Shown: positions 9,568-27,621 of the stretch, one piece after another
Numbering within the stretch: position 1 is the stretch's first letter
Layout: each line of letters starts with the position of its first letter
Source of the DNA: Deinococcus aerolatus
Lineage (GTDB): Bacteria; Deinococcota; Deinococci; Deinococcales; Deinococcaceae
NCBI RefSeq assembly: GCF_014647055.1
Contig: NZ_BMOL01000008.1
Coordinates: 62,001-126,000 of the forward strand
DNA length: 64,000 nt
Direction: 5' to 3'
Made by a program: the position numbers and the translations under genes
The notes under the pieces: model-generated
The model's input: the letters and a program-made list of their open reading frames with translations, nothing else
Database searches by the model: none
Told to the model about the DNA's origin: nothing

Positions 9568-10221
9568 GTGAACGTGACCGAAGTTTCCAGCATTGCGCTT
9601 CAGACCTTTTTAACCATGCTGGTGGTCATGGACCCGATTGGCCTTGCCCCCATCTTTATCGGGCTGGCAGGCAACCGGCCCAGTTTCGAGCGGCGCAAGG
9701 TGGCCCTGAAGGCCGCGCTGGTGGCCGGGGGCATCATCCTGGTGTTCGGACTGGTGGGGCGCGGGCTGCTGGAACACCTGGGCATCAGCCTCAGCGCCTT
9801 CCGGGTGGCCGGCGGGGTCCTGCTGTTCCTGATCGCGCTGGACATGGTGTTTGCCCGGCCCAGCGGCAGCAAGGAAACCGCCGAGGAGGAGCAGGAGGCC
9901 CAGGAACGGCAGGACATCAGCGTGTTTCCGCTGGCGATTCCGCTGATTGCCGGTCCCGGCACGCTGGCCTCGATCATGATTCAGGCCAACACCGCCCACG
10001 GCAACCCGCTGCTGCTGACGGTGGTGTTTCTGGTCACGGCCGCCGTGCTGCTGCTGTGCTACCTGGCCCTGCGCCTGAGCGGCCAGATCGCCCGCGTGAT
10101 CGGCGTGACCGGCGTGCATGTGGTCACGCGGGTGCTGGGCGTGCTGCTGGGCGCACTGGCCGTGCAGTACGTCGCCGACGGCGTGCTGGAACTGGTGCGC
10201 GGCGGCCTGCGCACCGGCTGA
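9568..10221 (+). CDS. MarC family integral membrane protein
   Basis: A 217-residue inner-membrane protein of the MarC/UPF0056 family, with six predicted helices. The signature [15 protein letters not shown] (about residues 19-33) matches the family's conserved DPxGxxPxF motif, and [18 protein letters not shown] (about 117-134) is its second conserved block (PLAxPLIAGPG). A charged cytoplasmic loop rich in Glu (about 95-112) lies between the halves. The family was once linked to multidrug resistance but its transport role is not settled. The GTG start fits the leaderless -10 box. Confidence 0.9.
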   Translation: MNVTEVSSIALQTFLTMLVVMDPIGLAPIFIGLAGNRPSFERRKVALKAALVAGGIILVFGLVGRGLLEHLGISLSAFRVAGGVLLFLIALDMVFARPSGSKETAEEEQEAQERQDISVFPLAIPLIAGPGTLASIMIQANTAHGNPLLLTVVFLVTAAVLLLCYLALRLSGQIARVIGVTGVHVVTRVLGVLLGALAVQYVADGVLELVRGGLRTG

Positions 10222-10320
10222 GCCGGGGGCGGCCACGGTGGGGGCGGCTGGGCCATTTCGCTTACGTCCACAGCCTCCACACTACGCGCCCCGGCCAACA
10301 TTCTCAGGATTTCTAGGCCA

Positions 10321-10326
10321 TAGAAT
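10321..10326 (+). promoter_or_regulatory. -10 box TAGAAT of the HNH gene (leaderless)
   Basis: TAGAAT ends seven bases before the ATG at 10334. It overlaps an earlier in-frame ATG at 10325, which supports 10334 as the true start. Confidence 0.55.
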
Positions 10327-10333
10327 GCGGGGC

Positions 10334-10924
10334 ATGACAGTCAAGGGCAGGGTGGAAGAACTCGGACGACCATCTCACGGCGCCGCCGTTCCGGACGTCA
10401 CGGCCGGGGCGCGGGTGGTGCCGGATCTGAACGCGCCGCGCGTGCTGGTGCTGAATGCCTCCTACGAGCCGCTGCATGTCACCAGCACCAAGCGGGCCAT
10501 CACGCTGCTGCAGTACGGCGTGGCCGAGGTGCTGGAAGACAGCGGCGACGTGATCCGCTCGCCCAGCACGGTCCTGAACGTGCCCAGCGTGATCCGGCTG
10601 CGCCGGTACGTGCGCCGCCCGCGCGTTCACCCGGTGCCCTTCAACCGCCGCAACGTCCTGCGCCGCGACACCTTTGCCTGCCAGTACTGCGGCGCGTCCG
10701 AGGAACTGACGCTGGACCACGTGTTGCCCCGGTCACGCGGCGGGCGGCACAACTGGGACAACGTGGTCACCGCCTGCCGCGCCTGCAACCAGCGCAAGGG
10801 GGACCGTACCCCCGACGAGGCCGCCATGCCGCTGCGCACGCACCCGCACGCCCCCACCTTTGGCGTCTACGCGCACGGCCAGTTTGCCCACTGGCAGCCG
10901 GAGTGGGCCAACTACATCCGCTGA
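10334..10924 (+). CDS. HNH endonuclease family protein
   Basis: A 196-residue protein with a C-terminal HNH nuclease domain. The CxxC pair in FACQYCGA and the CxxC in ACRACNQRKGDR bracket the core LTLDHVLPRSRGGRHNWDN (about residues 124-142), which has the catalytic His and Asn. The N-terminal half (RVLVLNASYEPLHVTSTKRA) is the conserved part of the housekeeping HNH family common in Actinobacteria, Cyanobacteria and Deinococcus. The natural substrate is unknown; it is not next to restriction or phage genes. It probably forms a single-gene transcript. Confidence 0.88.
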   Translation: MTVKGRVEELGRPSHGAAVPDVTAGARVVPDLNAPRVLVLNASYEPLHVTSTKRAITLLQYGVAEVLEDSGDVIRSPSTVLNVPSVIRLRRYVRRPRVHPVPFNRRNVLRRDTFACQYCGASEELTLDHVLPRSRGGRHNWDNVVTACRACNQRKGDRTPDEAAMPLRTHPHAPTFGVYAHGQFAHWQPEWANYIR

Positions 10925-11014
10925 GGCGGGGCTGGACGGAGCGGGCTGCCCTCCGCACACAAATACAAATAAATAAGGGGGCCAGCTGCAGACGCGGGAT
11001 GGCCTCTCATTGAC

Positions 11015-11020
11015 TAGACT
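11015..11020 (+). promoter_or_regulatory. -10 box TAGACT of the HD-protein gene (leaderless)
   Basis: TAGACT ends seven bases before the ATG at 11028 and no ribosome-binding site is present. Confidence 0.5.
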
Positions 11021-11027
11021 GCGGCCC

Positions 11028-11582
11028 ATGAACCGCACCCAGGCCCATGCGCTGATGCTGGAACACACTCCGTCCCCGTCGCTGCAGCGGCACATGCTGA
11101 ATGTCGAGGCCGCGATGCGCTGGTACGCCCGCCACTGGCAGGAGGATGAGGAAACCTACGCCGTGACCGGCCTGCTGCACGACTTCGACTACGAGCTGCA
11201 CCCCGGCGAGCATCCGACCTGGGGTGTGGCGTATCTGCAACAGCACACCGATACGCCCCCGGAGGTGCTGGACGCGATCATGGGCCACGCGGCCTACACC
11301 GGCACGCCGCGCACCTCCCGGCTGGCACGGACGCTGTTCGCGGTGGACGAGCTGACCGGACTGGTGCAGGCGGCGGCGCTGGTCCGTCCCGACGGCGACG
11401 TGGGGCAGGTGGAGTTAAAGAGCCTGAAAAAGCGCTTCAAGAACCGTGCCTTTGCGGCGGGCGTCAACCGCGAGGAGGTCGAGCAGGGCGCGCGGGAACT
11501 GGGCGTGGAACTCGACGAGCACATGGCCAACGTGCTGGCGGCAATGCGCGAGATGGCCGCCACTCCGTTACAGCAGGCATAA
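11028..11582 (+). CDS. HD-domain phosphohydrolase-like protein
   Basis: A 184-residue soluble protein with the HD fold, which holds metal ions and usually cleaves phosphate esters. Metal ligands are visible as His in LQRHMLNVE (about residue 22), the HD pair in GLLHDFDYE (about 51-52) and His in IMGHAAY (about 87). The family is often annotated HDIG-domain protein, but its substrate is not known. The ATG at 11028 fits a leaderless promoter; a TTG six codons upstream overlaps that promoter and is unlikely. It converges on the response regulator, with a terminator between. Confidence 0.8.
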   Translation: MNRTQAHALMLEHTPSPSLQRHMLNVEAAMRWYARHWQEDEETYAVTGLLHDFDYELHPGEHPTWGVAYLQQHTDTPPEVLDAIMGHAAYTGTPRTSRLARTLFAVDELTGLVQAAALVRPDGDVGQVELKSLKKRFKNRAFAAGVNREEVEQGARELGVELDEHMANVLAAMREMAATPLQQA

Positions 11583-11597
11583 AGTTGCAGCAGGCAT

Positions 11598-11627
11598 AAA
11601 TAAAGCCCTCTCCGCTGGGAAGAGGGC
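11598..11627 (-). terminator. Terminator of the kinase/response-regulator operon
   Basis: GCCCTCT (11605-11611) pairs perfectly with AGAGGGC (11621-11627). Read on the minus strand the stem is followed by TTTATTT (11604-11598). It may also stop the convergent HD gene, though the plus side lacks a T-run. Confidence 0.75.
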
Positions 11628-11643
11628 CTGGGGTGGCGGCGCC

Positions 11644-12105
11644 CTACGCGCGGGGTGGAAAGCGCACGAAGGTCAGCCAGAAGTCCTCGAAAGCGCGGAT
11701 GGCGTGCAGGAAGTTCTCGAAGCCCACCGGCTTAACCATGTAGCCGCTGGCGTGAAACTCGTAGGAACTGCGCACGTCATCGTCGGCCTGGCTGGTGGTG
11801 AGCATCAGAACCGGAATGCTGACCAGCCGGGTGTCGGCCTTGATCTCACGCAGCACTTCCAGGCCGTTCTTGCGCGGCATGTTGATGTCGAGCAGGATCA
11901 GGTCCGGGCGCGGGGCCCCGGCGTACTCGCCCTCGCCGCGCAGAAAGCGCAGGGCCTCCACGCCGTCGCGGGCCACGTGCAGCCGGTTGGGCACGCGGGC
12001 TTCCTCAAAGGCTTCCAGCGTCAGCAGGATATCGGGTTCGCTGTCCTCGACGAGAAGAATCTCGATCTGACGGGCGGGGGCAGGCGACTGTGCGGTTTCA
12101 GGCAT
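11644..12105 (-). CDS. CheY/Rcp1-type single-domain response regulator
   Basis: A 153-residue receiver domain with no output domain. The acidic pair is in EILLVEDSEPD (about residues 15-25), the phospho-acceptor Asp in DLILLDINMPRKNG (about residue 73), the switch Thr in LMLTTSQ and the Lys in GYMVKPVGFENF (about residue 126). The DxNMPxKNG form and the overall length are those of Rcp1-like regulators paired with phytochrome-like kinases. The start overlaps the end of the kinase gene by 8 bases, so the kinase is its probable partner and translation is coupled. Confidence 0.92.
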   Translation of the reverse strand: MPETAQSPAPARQIEILLVEDSEPDILLTLEAFEEARVPNRLHVARDGVEALRFLRGEGEYAGAPRPDLILLDINMPRKNGLEVLREIKADTRLVSIPVLMLTTSQADDDVRSSYEFHASGYMVKPVGFENFLHAIRAFEDFWLTFVRFPPRA

Positions 12106-14533
12106 GGTGGGGGTCCGTGATCTCTGGGGGCGGGGCGTCGGGAGGCGGCGAATCTGGCGGCTGTAAAGCTGAAGTCAGAGCATCCGGGGTTTGGGAATCT
12201 GGCGAAGGGGCGGCAGGCAGCGTGAAGTGAAAGGTGCTGCCGTGGTCCGGGGCGGGCAGCGGCGTGGAGTCCAGCCACAGCGTTCCACCGTGGTATTCGA
12301 CAATCTTACGGCAGATGGCCAGTCCCATTCCGTTCCCGGCGTAATCCTCGCGTCGGTTCAGGCGCTGAAAGATATCAAAGACCCGCTCACGGTACTCGGG
12401 CGCAATGCCAATACCGCTGTCCTGCACCGTCACGTGGATCATCTCGCCCTCCTGACAGGACTGTACCCGAATGCGGGCGGGCGCTCCCGGCACAGTGAAC
12501 TTCAGGCCGTTGCCGATCAGATTGACCAGCAGGCGCGTGAGCAGCGGGGCGTGGGCCAGCACCCGGTGGGGGGTCTGCCAGTCCAGGCGGCCGCCGCCGG
12601 CCTCCAGCACCGCCTCCATGCTCCGGGTGACGGCGTGCAGGGCGTCGTCCAGGGCCAGCGGCTGCATCCGGACCTCGTCGCGGCCTACCCGCGAGAACTC
12701 CAGCAGGTCCTGAATCAGGCTGCGCATGCGGGTCACGGCGTCCTGCATGAAGCCGATGTAGGTCTCGGCGCGCTCGTCCAGCTGCCCCGAGTACCGGCGT
12801 GTCAGCAGCTCGGCGTAGCTGCCCAGCGTCCGCAGCGGCTCCTGCAGGTCATGGCTGGCGACGTAGGCGAACTGCTCCAGATCGGCGTTGCTGCGCTCCA
12901 GATCCTCGATGGCCTCCTGCAACAGCTGCTGGGCACGCAGGCGCTCGGTGATGTCCTGGACCATCAGCACCGCGCCGGTGACCACGCCCGTGTCCGACAG
13001 CATCGGCGTGACCACGCTGGACACCGGAACCGCGTGGCCCTGGGCGTGCCACAGCACGTCGTGGGCCACGCGGCGCGTCTGGCCGTCGCGCAGGGTCTGG
13101 TGAACCGGGCAGTCCTCCAACGGAAACGGCGTGCCGTCGGGGCGGCTGTGGTGAATCAGCTCGTGCTGCTTGCTGCTGATCAGCCGCTCGATGCTGTAGC
13201 CCAGCAGCCGCGCCGCCGCCGGATTGGCAAAGGTGGTGCGCCCCGAAGCGTCCAGGCCGAACACGCCCTCGCCCGCAGCAGTGAGCAGCAGCGTGGAAAA
13301 GCGCGTGACCTCGGCCAGTTCGCGGGTCCGGACCTCGACGCGGCCCTCCAGTTCGGCGTTCAGGGCTTTGAGCGCGGCCTCGGCCTCCTGCACGGCGCTG
13401 ATGTCGGTGTAGGCCCCGATCCACTCGCGCACGCTGCCGTCGTCGCCAACCACCGGTACGGCCCGGACCTGCATGGGCACGTACACGCCGTCGGCGCGGC
13501 GCAGGCGGTGTTCGATGCTGTAATTCTGCGCCAGCGCCATGGCCTCGGCCCAGGCCTGGGTGGTGTGCTCGCGGTCATCCGGGTGAATGGCCCCGATGGC
13601 GGTGGCGGGGTCCAGGTACTGTCCGGCCGGTTGCCCGGTAAAGGCTTCCCAGTCGGGCTGCGGGTGGTGGAAGTTGCCCTGCGCGTCGGTGGAGAACACG
13701 ATCTTCGAGGTGGTTTCCACCAGGGAGCGGAAACGCTGCTCGCTGCGGCGCAGTTTCTCGCGGGTCAGCCGACGCTCGGTCACGTCGGAGAACACCGTGG
13801 TGACCTGTTCGGGGCGGTCCGTGCCCGGCGCGCGGCGCGGAATGGCCGTGACCTCCAGCCAGCGCCATTCCCCGGTTCGCGGATGAAACACGCCCATCGG
13901 CACTTCCAGCAGGGCCTGCCCGGTCTGCAGCGCCTGAATCGACGGATGGGTCTCGCCCGGCAAGGCCGAGCCGTCCGGATGAATGGCCTGCCAGTGCGGG
14001 TCAAGTGAATCGCGCCCGGTCAGCTGATCCGGGCTCAGGCCCAGAATGGCCGAGGCCGAGGCGTTGGCATGCAGAATCCGGGTGTCGGCTCCCTGCACGG
14101 TCATGCCCAGGCCCATGCGGTCCATGATGTCCAGGGCCACTTCCAGCGGGTCATGCGACTCGCGGAAATGCAGCAGCGCTGCCCCCGGCCCGGCCGGGCT
14201 GATGGTCGCCAGCGCCGGGGCCACCGCGCCGGGCATGGTGACCGTCAGCCGGGACCCCTCGCCCCGCAGGGCCTGGGCCGTGGCGTTTCGCAGGGCCTGG
14301 GCCGCGTCCGGCCGAAACAGGGTGGCCCAGCTGTCGGCGGCCTCCGCGCCCTGCAAGCCTTCCAGCCCTCCCAGACGCTCGCGCGCTGCGGCGTTCAGCT
14401 GAACCTGGCCACCCGCGCTCACCCACACCGTCGGATCGGGCAGGGCCGACAGCAGCGCGGCGGCCTCCGCTCCGGCAAAGGGGGCGGCCGCAGCGGAGAC
14501 GTCGGCGGCAGGCTGGTGGGTCACGTCGGTCAC
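12098..14533 (-). CDS. Multi-PAS sensor histidine kinase, cytoplasmic
   Basis: An 811-residue kinase without membrane helices. About four PAS regions can be seen (roughly 25-125, 130-255, 270-385 and 425-545), with PAS-C ends such as TTVFSDVTERR and IGAYTDISAVQ. The HisKA helix carries the phospho-acceptor in VASHDLQEPLRTL (about residue 568). The ATPase has the N-box LLVNLIGNGLKFT, then DSGIGIAP and GNGMGLAICRKI. A Pro-rich tail of about 40 residues ends it. This kinase class resembles phytochrome-type kinases, but no GAF/PHY domain is seen. The GTG start at 14533 is 16 bases after the OmpR regulator's stop; a GTG at 14524 is an alternative. Confidence 0.9.
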   Translation of the reverse strand: MTDVTHQPAADVSAAAAPFAGAEAAALLSALPDPTVWVSAGGQVQLNAAARERLGGLEGLQGAEAADSWATLFRPDAAQALRNATAQALRGEGSRLTVTMPGAVAPALATISPAGPGAALLHFRESHDPLEVALDIMDRMGLGMTVQGADTRILHANASASAILGLSPDQLTGRDSLDPHWQAIHPDGSALPGETHPSIQALQTGQALLEVPMGVFHPRTGEWRWLEVTAIPRRAPGTDRPEQVTTVFSDVTERRLTREKLRRSEQRFRSLVETTSKIVFSTDAQGNFHHPQPDWEAFTGQPAGQYLDPATAIGAIHPDDREHTTQAWAEAMALAQNYSIEHRLRRADGVYVPMQVRAVPVVGDDGSVREWIGAYTDISAVQEAEAALKALNAELEGRVEVRTRELAEVTRFSTLLLTAAGEGVFGLDASGRTTFANPAAARLLGYSIERLISSKQHELIHHSRPDGTPFPLEDCPVHQTLRDGQTRRVAHDVLWHAQGHAVPVSSVVTPMLSDTGVVTGAVLMVQDITERLRAQQLLQEAIEDLERSNADLEQFAYVASHDLQEPLRTLGSYAELLTRRYSGQLDERAETYIGFMQDAVTRMRSLIQDLLEFSRVGRDEVRMQPLALDDALHAVTRSMEAVLEAGGGRLDWQTPHRVLAHAPLLTRLLVNLIGNGLKFTVPGAPARIRVQSCQEGEMIHVTVQDSGIGIAPEYRERVFDIFQRLNRREDYAGNGMGLAICRKIVEYHGGTLWLDSTPLPAPDHGSTFHFTLPAAPSPDSQTPDALTSALQPPDSPPPDAPPPEITDPHHA

Positions 14534-14549
14534 ATCGGAAGCTCTGGTC

Positions 14550-15215
<666 letters not shown>

Positions 15216-15221
15216 GCCTTC

Positions 15222-15227
15222 ATGATA
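15222..15227 (-). promoter_or_regulatory. -10 box TATCAT of the two-component operon (leaderless)
   Basis: Read on the minus strand TATCAT ends six bases before the GTG at 15215. It probably drives the regulator, kinase and CheY genes together. Confidence 0.5.
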
Positions 15228-15492
15228 CCCCCTAAAGGTTGCCTTAACAGGCTCCAATGCGTGGGGCGGGTCAGGGGGGGGCGTGTGCCCGCGCCGTTGC
15301 GCCGCCTTCAGGCGTGCTAGCCTGCGGCCATCGCGCCATGATTTCGGCCTGCCAAGGCTGGAGACGGGCGACACAACCGCAGCAGTTCAGAACCGCGTTT
15401 TTCCTGACTGCCCCAGGCCGCATCCTTCGGGCCACCGCTGCACTCAACACGCCTGGCCCCACCCACGGGCCGCCACGCACGGAGATTTTCAA

Positions 15493-17151
<1,659 letters not shown>

Positions 17152-17172
17152 GGTCACCAGCGACACGGATGG

Positions 17173-17201
17173 GGCCAGCTTCATGCTGGCCTCGTTCTTT
17201 T
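17173..17201 (+). terminator. Terminator of the RNase J gene
   Basis: GGCCAGC (17173-17179) and GCTGGCC (17185-17191) form a perfect 7-bp stem with loop TTCAT, followed by TCGTTCTTTT. Confidence 0.85.
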
Positions 17202-17673
17202 GTGGCGCGGTGCGGAACTGCTGGCGGCAGACCTGCTCTACGCGGACCTCGAAAAGAGGCCGGGACAGGCCCCAGACGCGCCTGACCTTTCTGTATGGAC
17301 CTTAGCTGATGCGCGGCGTTCTCCACGGCCTGGGAGCGTCAGCCCGGGCCGCCCTGTTCGCCTCCCCAGCTAGCGGACTGAGACGGCATGGCTGTGGTCC
17401 TGAATGTTGCCGCAGTCGGCCTATGGACGCTGGCGGGAACGTTCGCCTGGGGACGCTTTCGAAGGACGCAGGCAGGAGGTCAGCGACAGAGGACGTGTGG
17501 GACGGGCGGCGGCACTGTTCGCGTGGCCTTTTAAAGACATGCGGCTGGCCCTGATCGCCGGGAGCGTCTGCGTTGGGCTGATCTGCCTGGGCAACGTGCT
17601 GATCGTTGCCACGGGCCAGGCCACCCCTGCATTCCCCACGTTTGCCCGTCAAGGACGCCCTATAATCGCGCGC
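17202..17673 (+). other. Gene-poor stretch with remnants of a small membrane protein
   Basis: No intact recognisable gene is seen between RNase J and clpP. An ATG at 17388 opens a 48-residue frame beginning [16 protein letters not shown], and a second hydrophobic stretch in another frame, [20 protein letters not shown], begins at 17539 and runs into the clpP frame. Two membrane-like segments in different frames suggest a frameshifted small membrane-protein gene, but chance cannot be excluded. The clpP -10 box lies at the end of this stretch. Confidence 0.35.
17661..17666 (+). promoter_or_regulatory. Perfect -10 box TATAAT of clpP (leaderless)
   Basis: TATAAT ends seven bases before the clpP ATG at 17674, with no ribosome-binding site. 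It is the only consensus-perfect -10 box I saw in the window. Confidence 0.7.
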
Positions 17674-18275
<602 letters not shown>

Positions 18276-18279
<4 letters not shown>

Positions 18280-19490
18280 CCACCAAAGCCGGAAGTGGGG
18301 ACCGCTGCTCGTTCTGCGGGCGGCAGCACCCCCAGATCGCGCAACTGATCGAGGCGCCGGGCCGCGCCGCGTTTATCTGCAATGAATGCACGGACCGCGC
18401 CGCCGATCTGGTCAAGCAGAACAAGAAGGCAGGCAGCGAGTTCGTGCTGGAAGAACTGCCCAGCCCCAAGGAAATCAAGGCGTACCTGGACGAGTTCGTG
18501 ATCGGTCAGGACGAGGCCAAGAAAGCGCTGGCCGTGGCCGTGGTCAGCCACTACCAGCGGCTGGCGCACCCGGAAGTTAACCTGCAGAAGAGCAACATCC
18601 TGCTGGTTGGCCCCACCGGCACCGGCAAGACCCTGCTGGCGCAGTCGCTGGCCGAGATGCTGGAAGTGCCCTTCGCCATCGCCGACGCCACCACGCTGAC
18701 CGAGGCCGGCTACGTGGGTGACGACGTGGAAAACGTGATCGTGCGGCTGCTGCAGGCCGCCGAATACGACGTCTCCGCTGCAGAGCGCGGCATCATTTAC
18801 ATCGACGAGATCGACAAGATCGCCCGCAAGTCCGAGGGCACCTCGATCACCCGCGACGTGTCCGGCGAGGGCGTGCAGCAGGCGCTACTGAAGATCATCG
18901 AGGGCACTGTCGCGCAGGTGCCGCCGCAGGGGGGCCGCAAGCACCCGCAGCAGGAACTGGTGCAGGTCAACACGAAGAACATCCTGTTCATCGTGGGCGG
19001 GGCCTTCGAGAGCATGTCCGAGATCGCCCGTGCCCGCACCAACGTCCGCGCGGTGGGCTTCGGCGCGGAGCACAAGGGCGAGGAGAAGGCCGAGTTGCGT
19101 TTCCTGCCCGAGGATCTGGTGAAGTACGGCCTGATCCCGGAGTTCGTGGGCCGCCTGCCGCTGGTGGTGCAGCTTCAGGACCTGGACGAGGAAGCATTGA
19201 TCCGCATCCTGACCGAGCCGCAGGGCGCGATCATCCGGCAGTACCAGGCGCTGTTCGGCTTTCAGGAGGTGGACTTGAGCTTTACCGAGTCTGCCTTGAG
19301 GGAAGTCGCCCACCGCGCAAAAGAGCGCAAGACCGGGGCGCGTGGGCTGCGGGCGGTGCTGGAGAAGGCCATGACGGACCTGCTGTTCGAGCTTCCCGTC
19401 GAAGGCCTGCGCGAACTGCGTTTCGACGGCAAACATATTGATGCCCCACTGGTATTACTTGAGTCGAAGGGACTCAAGAAGTCTGCTTAA
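18276..19490 (+). CDS. clpX: Clp protease ATP-binding subunit ClpX
   Basis: A 404-residue AAA+ unfoldase that feeds substrates to ClpP. The N-terminal zinc domain has four Cys at 11, 14, 35 and 38 ([16 protein letters not shown]). Walker A is [14 protein letters not shown] (about residues 111-124), Walker B is [12 protein letters not shown] (about 171-182), and the sensor/pore region ends in [11 protein letters not shown]. The ClpP-binding loop motif is VGF (in AVGFGAEHK) where many bacteria have IGF. Length is normal. It is translationally coupled to clpP and followed by a terminator. Confidence 0.97.
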
Positions 19491-19540
19491 AAGGCAACCG
19501 AGCTTACAGCATCCCCGCGCGGTCACTCCTAGAATCCTGG

Positions 19541-19567
19541 GACACCCTGCGGGGGTGTCGTTTTTAT
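19541..19567 (+). terminator. Terminator of clpP-clpX
   Basis: GACACCC (19541-19547) pairs with GGGTGTC (19553-19559) across a five-base loop, then GTTTTTATT follows. Confidence 0.85.
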
Positions 19568-19636
19568 TCATGTCCCCGCGTTAGACTGATCTATTCATCT
19601 GTCCCGCCCCCGCGGAGGCAGTTCCAAGGAGCAAGC

Positions 19637-22072
<2,436 letters not shown>

Positions 22073-22084
22073 GCCTGAAGTGCC

Positions 22085-22125
22085 AGAACGCCGCCCCTCC
22101 CTTTGAACGGGAGGGGCGGCGTTCT
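22085..22125. terminator. Bidirectional terminator between lon and pilT
   Basis: A perfect 17-bp inverted repeat, 22085-22101 (AGAACGCCGCCCCTCCC) and 22109-22125, with a seven-base loop. It sits between two convergent genes. The T-runs are short on both sides. Confidence 0.75.
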
Positions 22126-22144
22126 ACTGCCGCCTGACAAGGCC

Positions 22145-23392
<1,248 letters not shown>

Positions 23393-23474
23393 ACGTACCT
23401 CGGCGGTGGGTGGGGGAGAGGAATCGGTGGGAAGCCGTCAGAGGAAAGACCTTTGCGGCGCGTCGTTACAGGGG

Positions 23475-26153
<2,679 letters not shown>

Positions 26154-26242
26154 GTCGTCCCTCCTTGCCGTGCAGATTGAAACTGTTGAACGTGAAACCG
26201 TGTCTTGGGTCCAGATGTCTGGTCCGGGTGGCCCGCTCGCTC

Positions 26243-26749
26243 TCAGGTCTTCCAGTCATGCCCGTATCTCCTGAGCACCAGCCGTTCGAGTTGCCGGGCC
26301 ACCCGCGTGTGGGGCAGCGCATTGCTGATGATGGGCCGCACCAGAATGGTGTGCATGCCGCTGAGGTTGCCGCCCAGCACGTCGGTAAACAGCTGATCGC
26401 CCACCATGCCGGCCTGATGCGCGGGCAGGCCCAGTTCGGCCAGGGCGCGGCGGTACGCGCGGGGATGCGGCTTGCCGGCCAGCCCCACGCCGGAGAAGCC
26501 CAGCCGCTCCAGCCAGAAGGCGGCGCGGCGGCCCGTGGCGTTGCTGAGCAGGTACAGCCCGGTCCCGGAGTCGCGCAGTTCGCGCGCCCAGCGGAACATC
26601 CCGGCAGCGGCAGCCTCCTCATAGCTGCCGTAGGGAACCAGCGTGTTGTCCAGGTCCAGCAGCAGTCCGCGCAGGCCGCGCCGTGCCAGAAACTCGGGCG
26701 TGATGTGCAGGATGTCGTCAATCACATCGTCGGGACGCAGGAGGCTCAT
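26243..26749 (-). CDS. YqeG family HAD IIIA-type phosphatase
   Basis: A 168-residue haloacid-dehalogenase-fold phosphatase. The DxDxT nucleophile motif is in LLLDLDNTLVPYG (about residues 28-40), the Lys motif in AGKPHPRAYRRAL, and the acidic motif in MVGDQLFTDVLGGN. This matches YqeG of Firmicutes, whose substrate is unknown. The start I chose, MSLLRPDDV, overlaps the stop of the pgeF gene by 4 bases (ATGA), so it is coupled to it. A longer frame from 26785 is not supported. The pilB gene begins 89 bases downstream on the same strand. Confidence 0.9.
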   Translation of the reverse strand: MSLLRPDDVIDDILHITPEFLARRGLRGLLLDLDNTLVPYGSYEEAAAAGMFRWARELRDSGTGLYLLSNATGRRAAFWLERLGFSGVGLAGKPHPRAYRRALAELGLPAHQAGMVGDQLFTDVLGGNLSGMHTILVRPIISNALPHTRVARQLERLVLRRYGHDWKT

Positions 26750-27501
26750 GCTGAAGTTCCTGCGCGGAGGCCAATTACAGCCCACATCCGCCCGGTCTCT
26801 CCGGCGTCGCGGCGGTACGAGTAGAAGTCAGATTCGGTGGAGCAGCGGCCCGAGAGCCAGATGTTCTCCTCGTTCACGCCTGCGCCCAGCAGCACCGCCC
26901 GGTTCGCGCCTGCCAGATCGAGGTGAGGCTGCCCACCCCTCTCATGGATGAAGTCGCCCAGGCCTGCCTCTGCAAATTTTCCAGCCACCTCGGCTCCCAC
27001 GCCGTAGCGCTCGCCGCAGATGCCGGGGCCGACGGCGGCACGGATGCGCTCAGGCCGTGCGCCCAGCGCGCACATTGCCTGCACAGTGTTCTGCGCAATG
27101 CGCCCCAGCGTGCCCTTCCAGCCAGCGTGGGCCGCGCCAATCACGCCTGCCTCCGGGTCTTCCAGCAGCAGTGGGTAGCAGTCCGCCGTGCCAATTGCCA
27201 GCAGCACGCCCGGCGTCCTGCTCACCAGCGCGTCCCCGGTCCAGAGGCCTGGGCCATCCACCGCGATCACGCTCGTTCCATGCACCTGGTCCAGCCGGGC
27301 AAAGTGGGCCGCGTCAAAGCCTAGGGCGGCAGCCAGTCGGCGGCGGTTCTCGGCCACCAGGGGCGTGTCGTCCTCGCGGTCGTCGAGGTTCAGGCCCCGG
27401 TAGGCACCGACAGAAACGCCACCGACACGCGTGGAAAAGGCGTGCGGCGCGTTCAGGTGTGGCGCAGTCAACAGCATCAGTGTCCCAGTATCTTCCCGCA
27501 T
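26746..27501 (-). CDS. pgeF: Multicopper polyphenol oxidase / purine nucleoside phosphorylase (YfiH/LACC1 family)
   Basis: A 251-residue protein of the laccase-domain family; members cleave purine nucleosides and are linked to peptidoglycan editing. Metal and active-site residues are visible in DQVHGTSV (about residues 74-81), GTADCYPLLL (about 106-115) and GAAHAGWKGTLGRIAQ (about 124-139), with GPGICGERYGVG following. The ATG at 27501 has a weak GAGAG site; ATG 27477 (MLLTAPHLNAP) is a possible alternative. It overlaps the yqeG gene by 4 bases and heads a minus-strand run leading to pilB and pilT. Confidence 0.9.
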   Translation of the reverse strand: MREDTGTLMLLTAPHLNAPHAFSTRVGGVSVGAYRGLNLDDREDDTPLVAENRRRLAAALGFDAAHFARLDQVHGTSVIAVDGPGLWTGDALVSRTPGVLLAIGTADCYPLLLEDPEAGVIGAAHAGWKGTLGRIAQNTVQAMCALGARPERIRAAVGPGICGERYGVGAEVAGKFAEAGLGDFIHERGGQPHLDLAGANRAVLLGAGVNEENIWLSGRCSTESDFYSYRRDAGETGRMWAVIGLRAGTSA

Positions 27502-27606
27502 CTCTCACTGGATTCTGACGGCTCTCCCCCCCATCCGGGGGATGACAGGAGCCAATCGCGCGGTCCCGGCTTGCACCCGCTCCAACCTCTGCCCGTCCGG
27601 CGGCGC

Positions 27607-27612
27607 TAAAGT
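27607..27612 (+). promoter_or_regulatory. -10 box TAAAGT of fabI (leaderless)
   Basis: TAAAGT ends nine bases before the ATG at 27622; no ribosome-binding site lies between. Confidence 0.4.
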
Positions 27613-27621
27613 CTGCTGTAG

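Noticed and set aside
8700..9593. Upstream extension of the sigma-factor frame
   Set aside because: The frame stays open upstream, but it runs antisense to the 8778 membrane-protein gene and has no sigma-factor features there.
17404..17673. N-terminal extension of ClpP with a membrane helix
   Set aside because: The frame is open, but the perfect TATAAT at 17661 and the normal ClpP N-terminus place the start at 17674.
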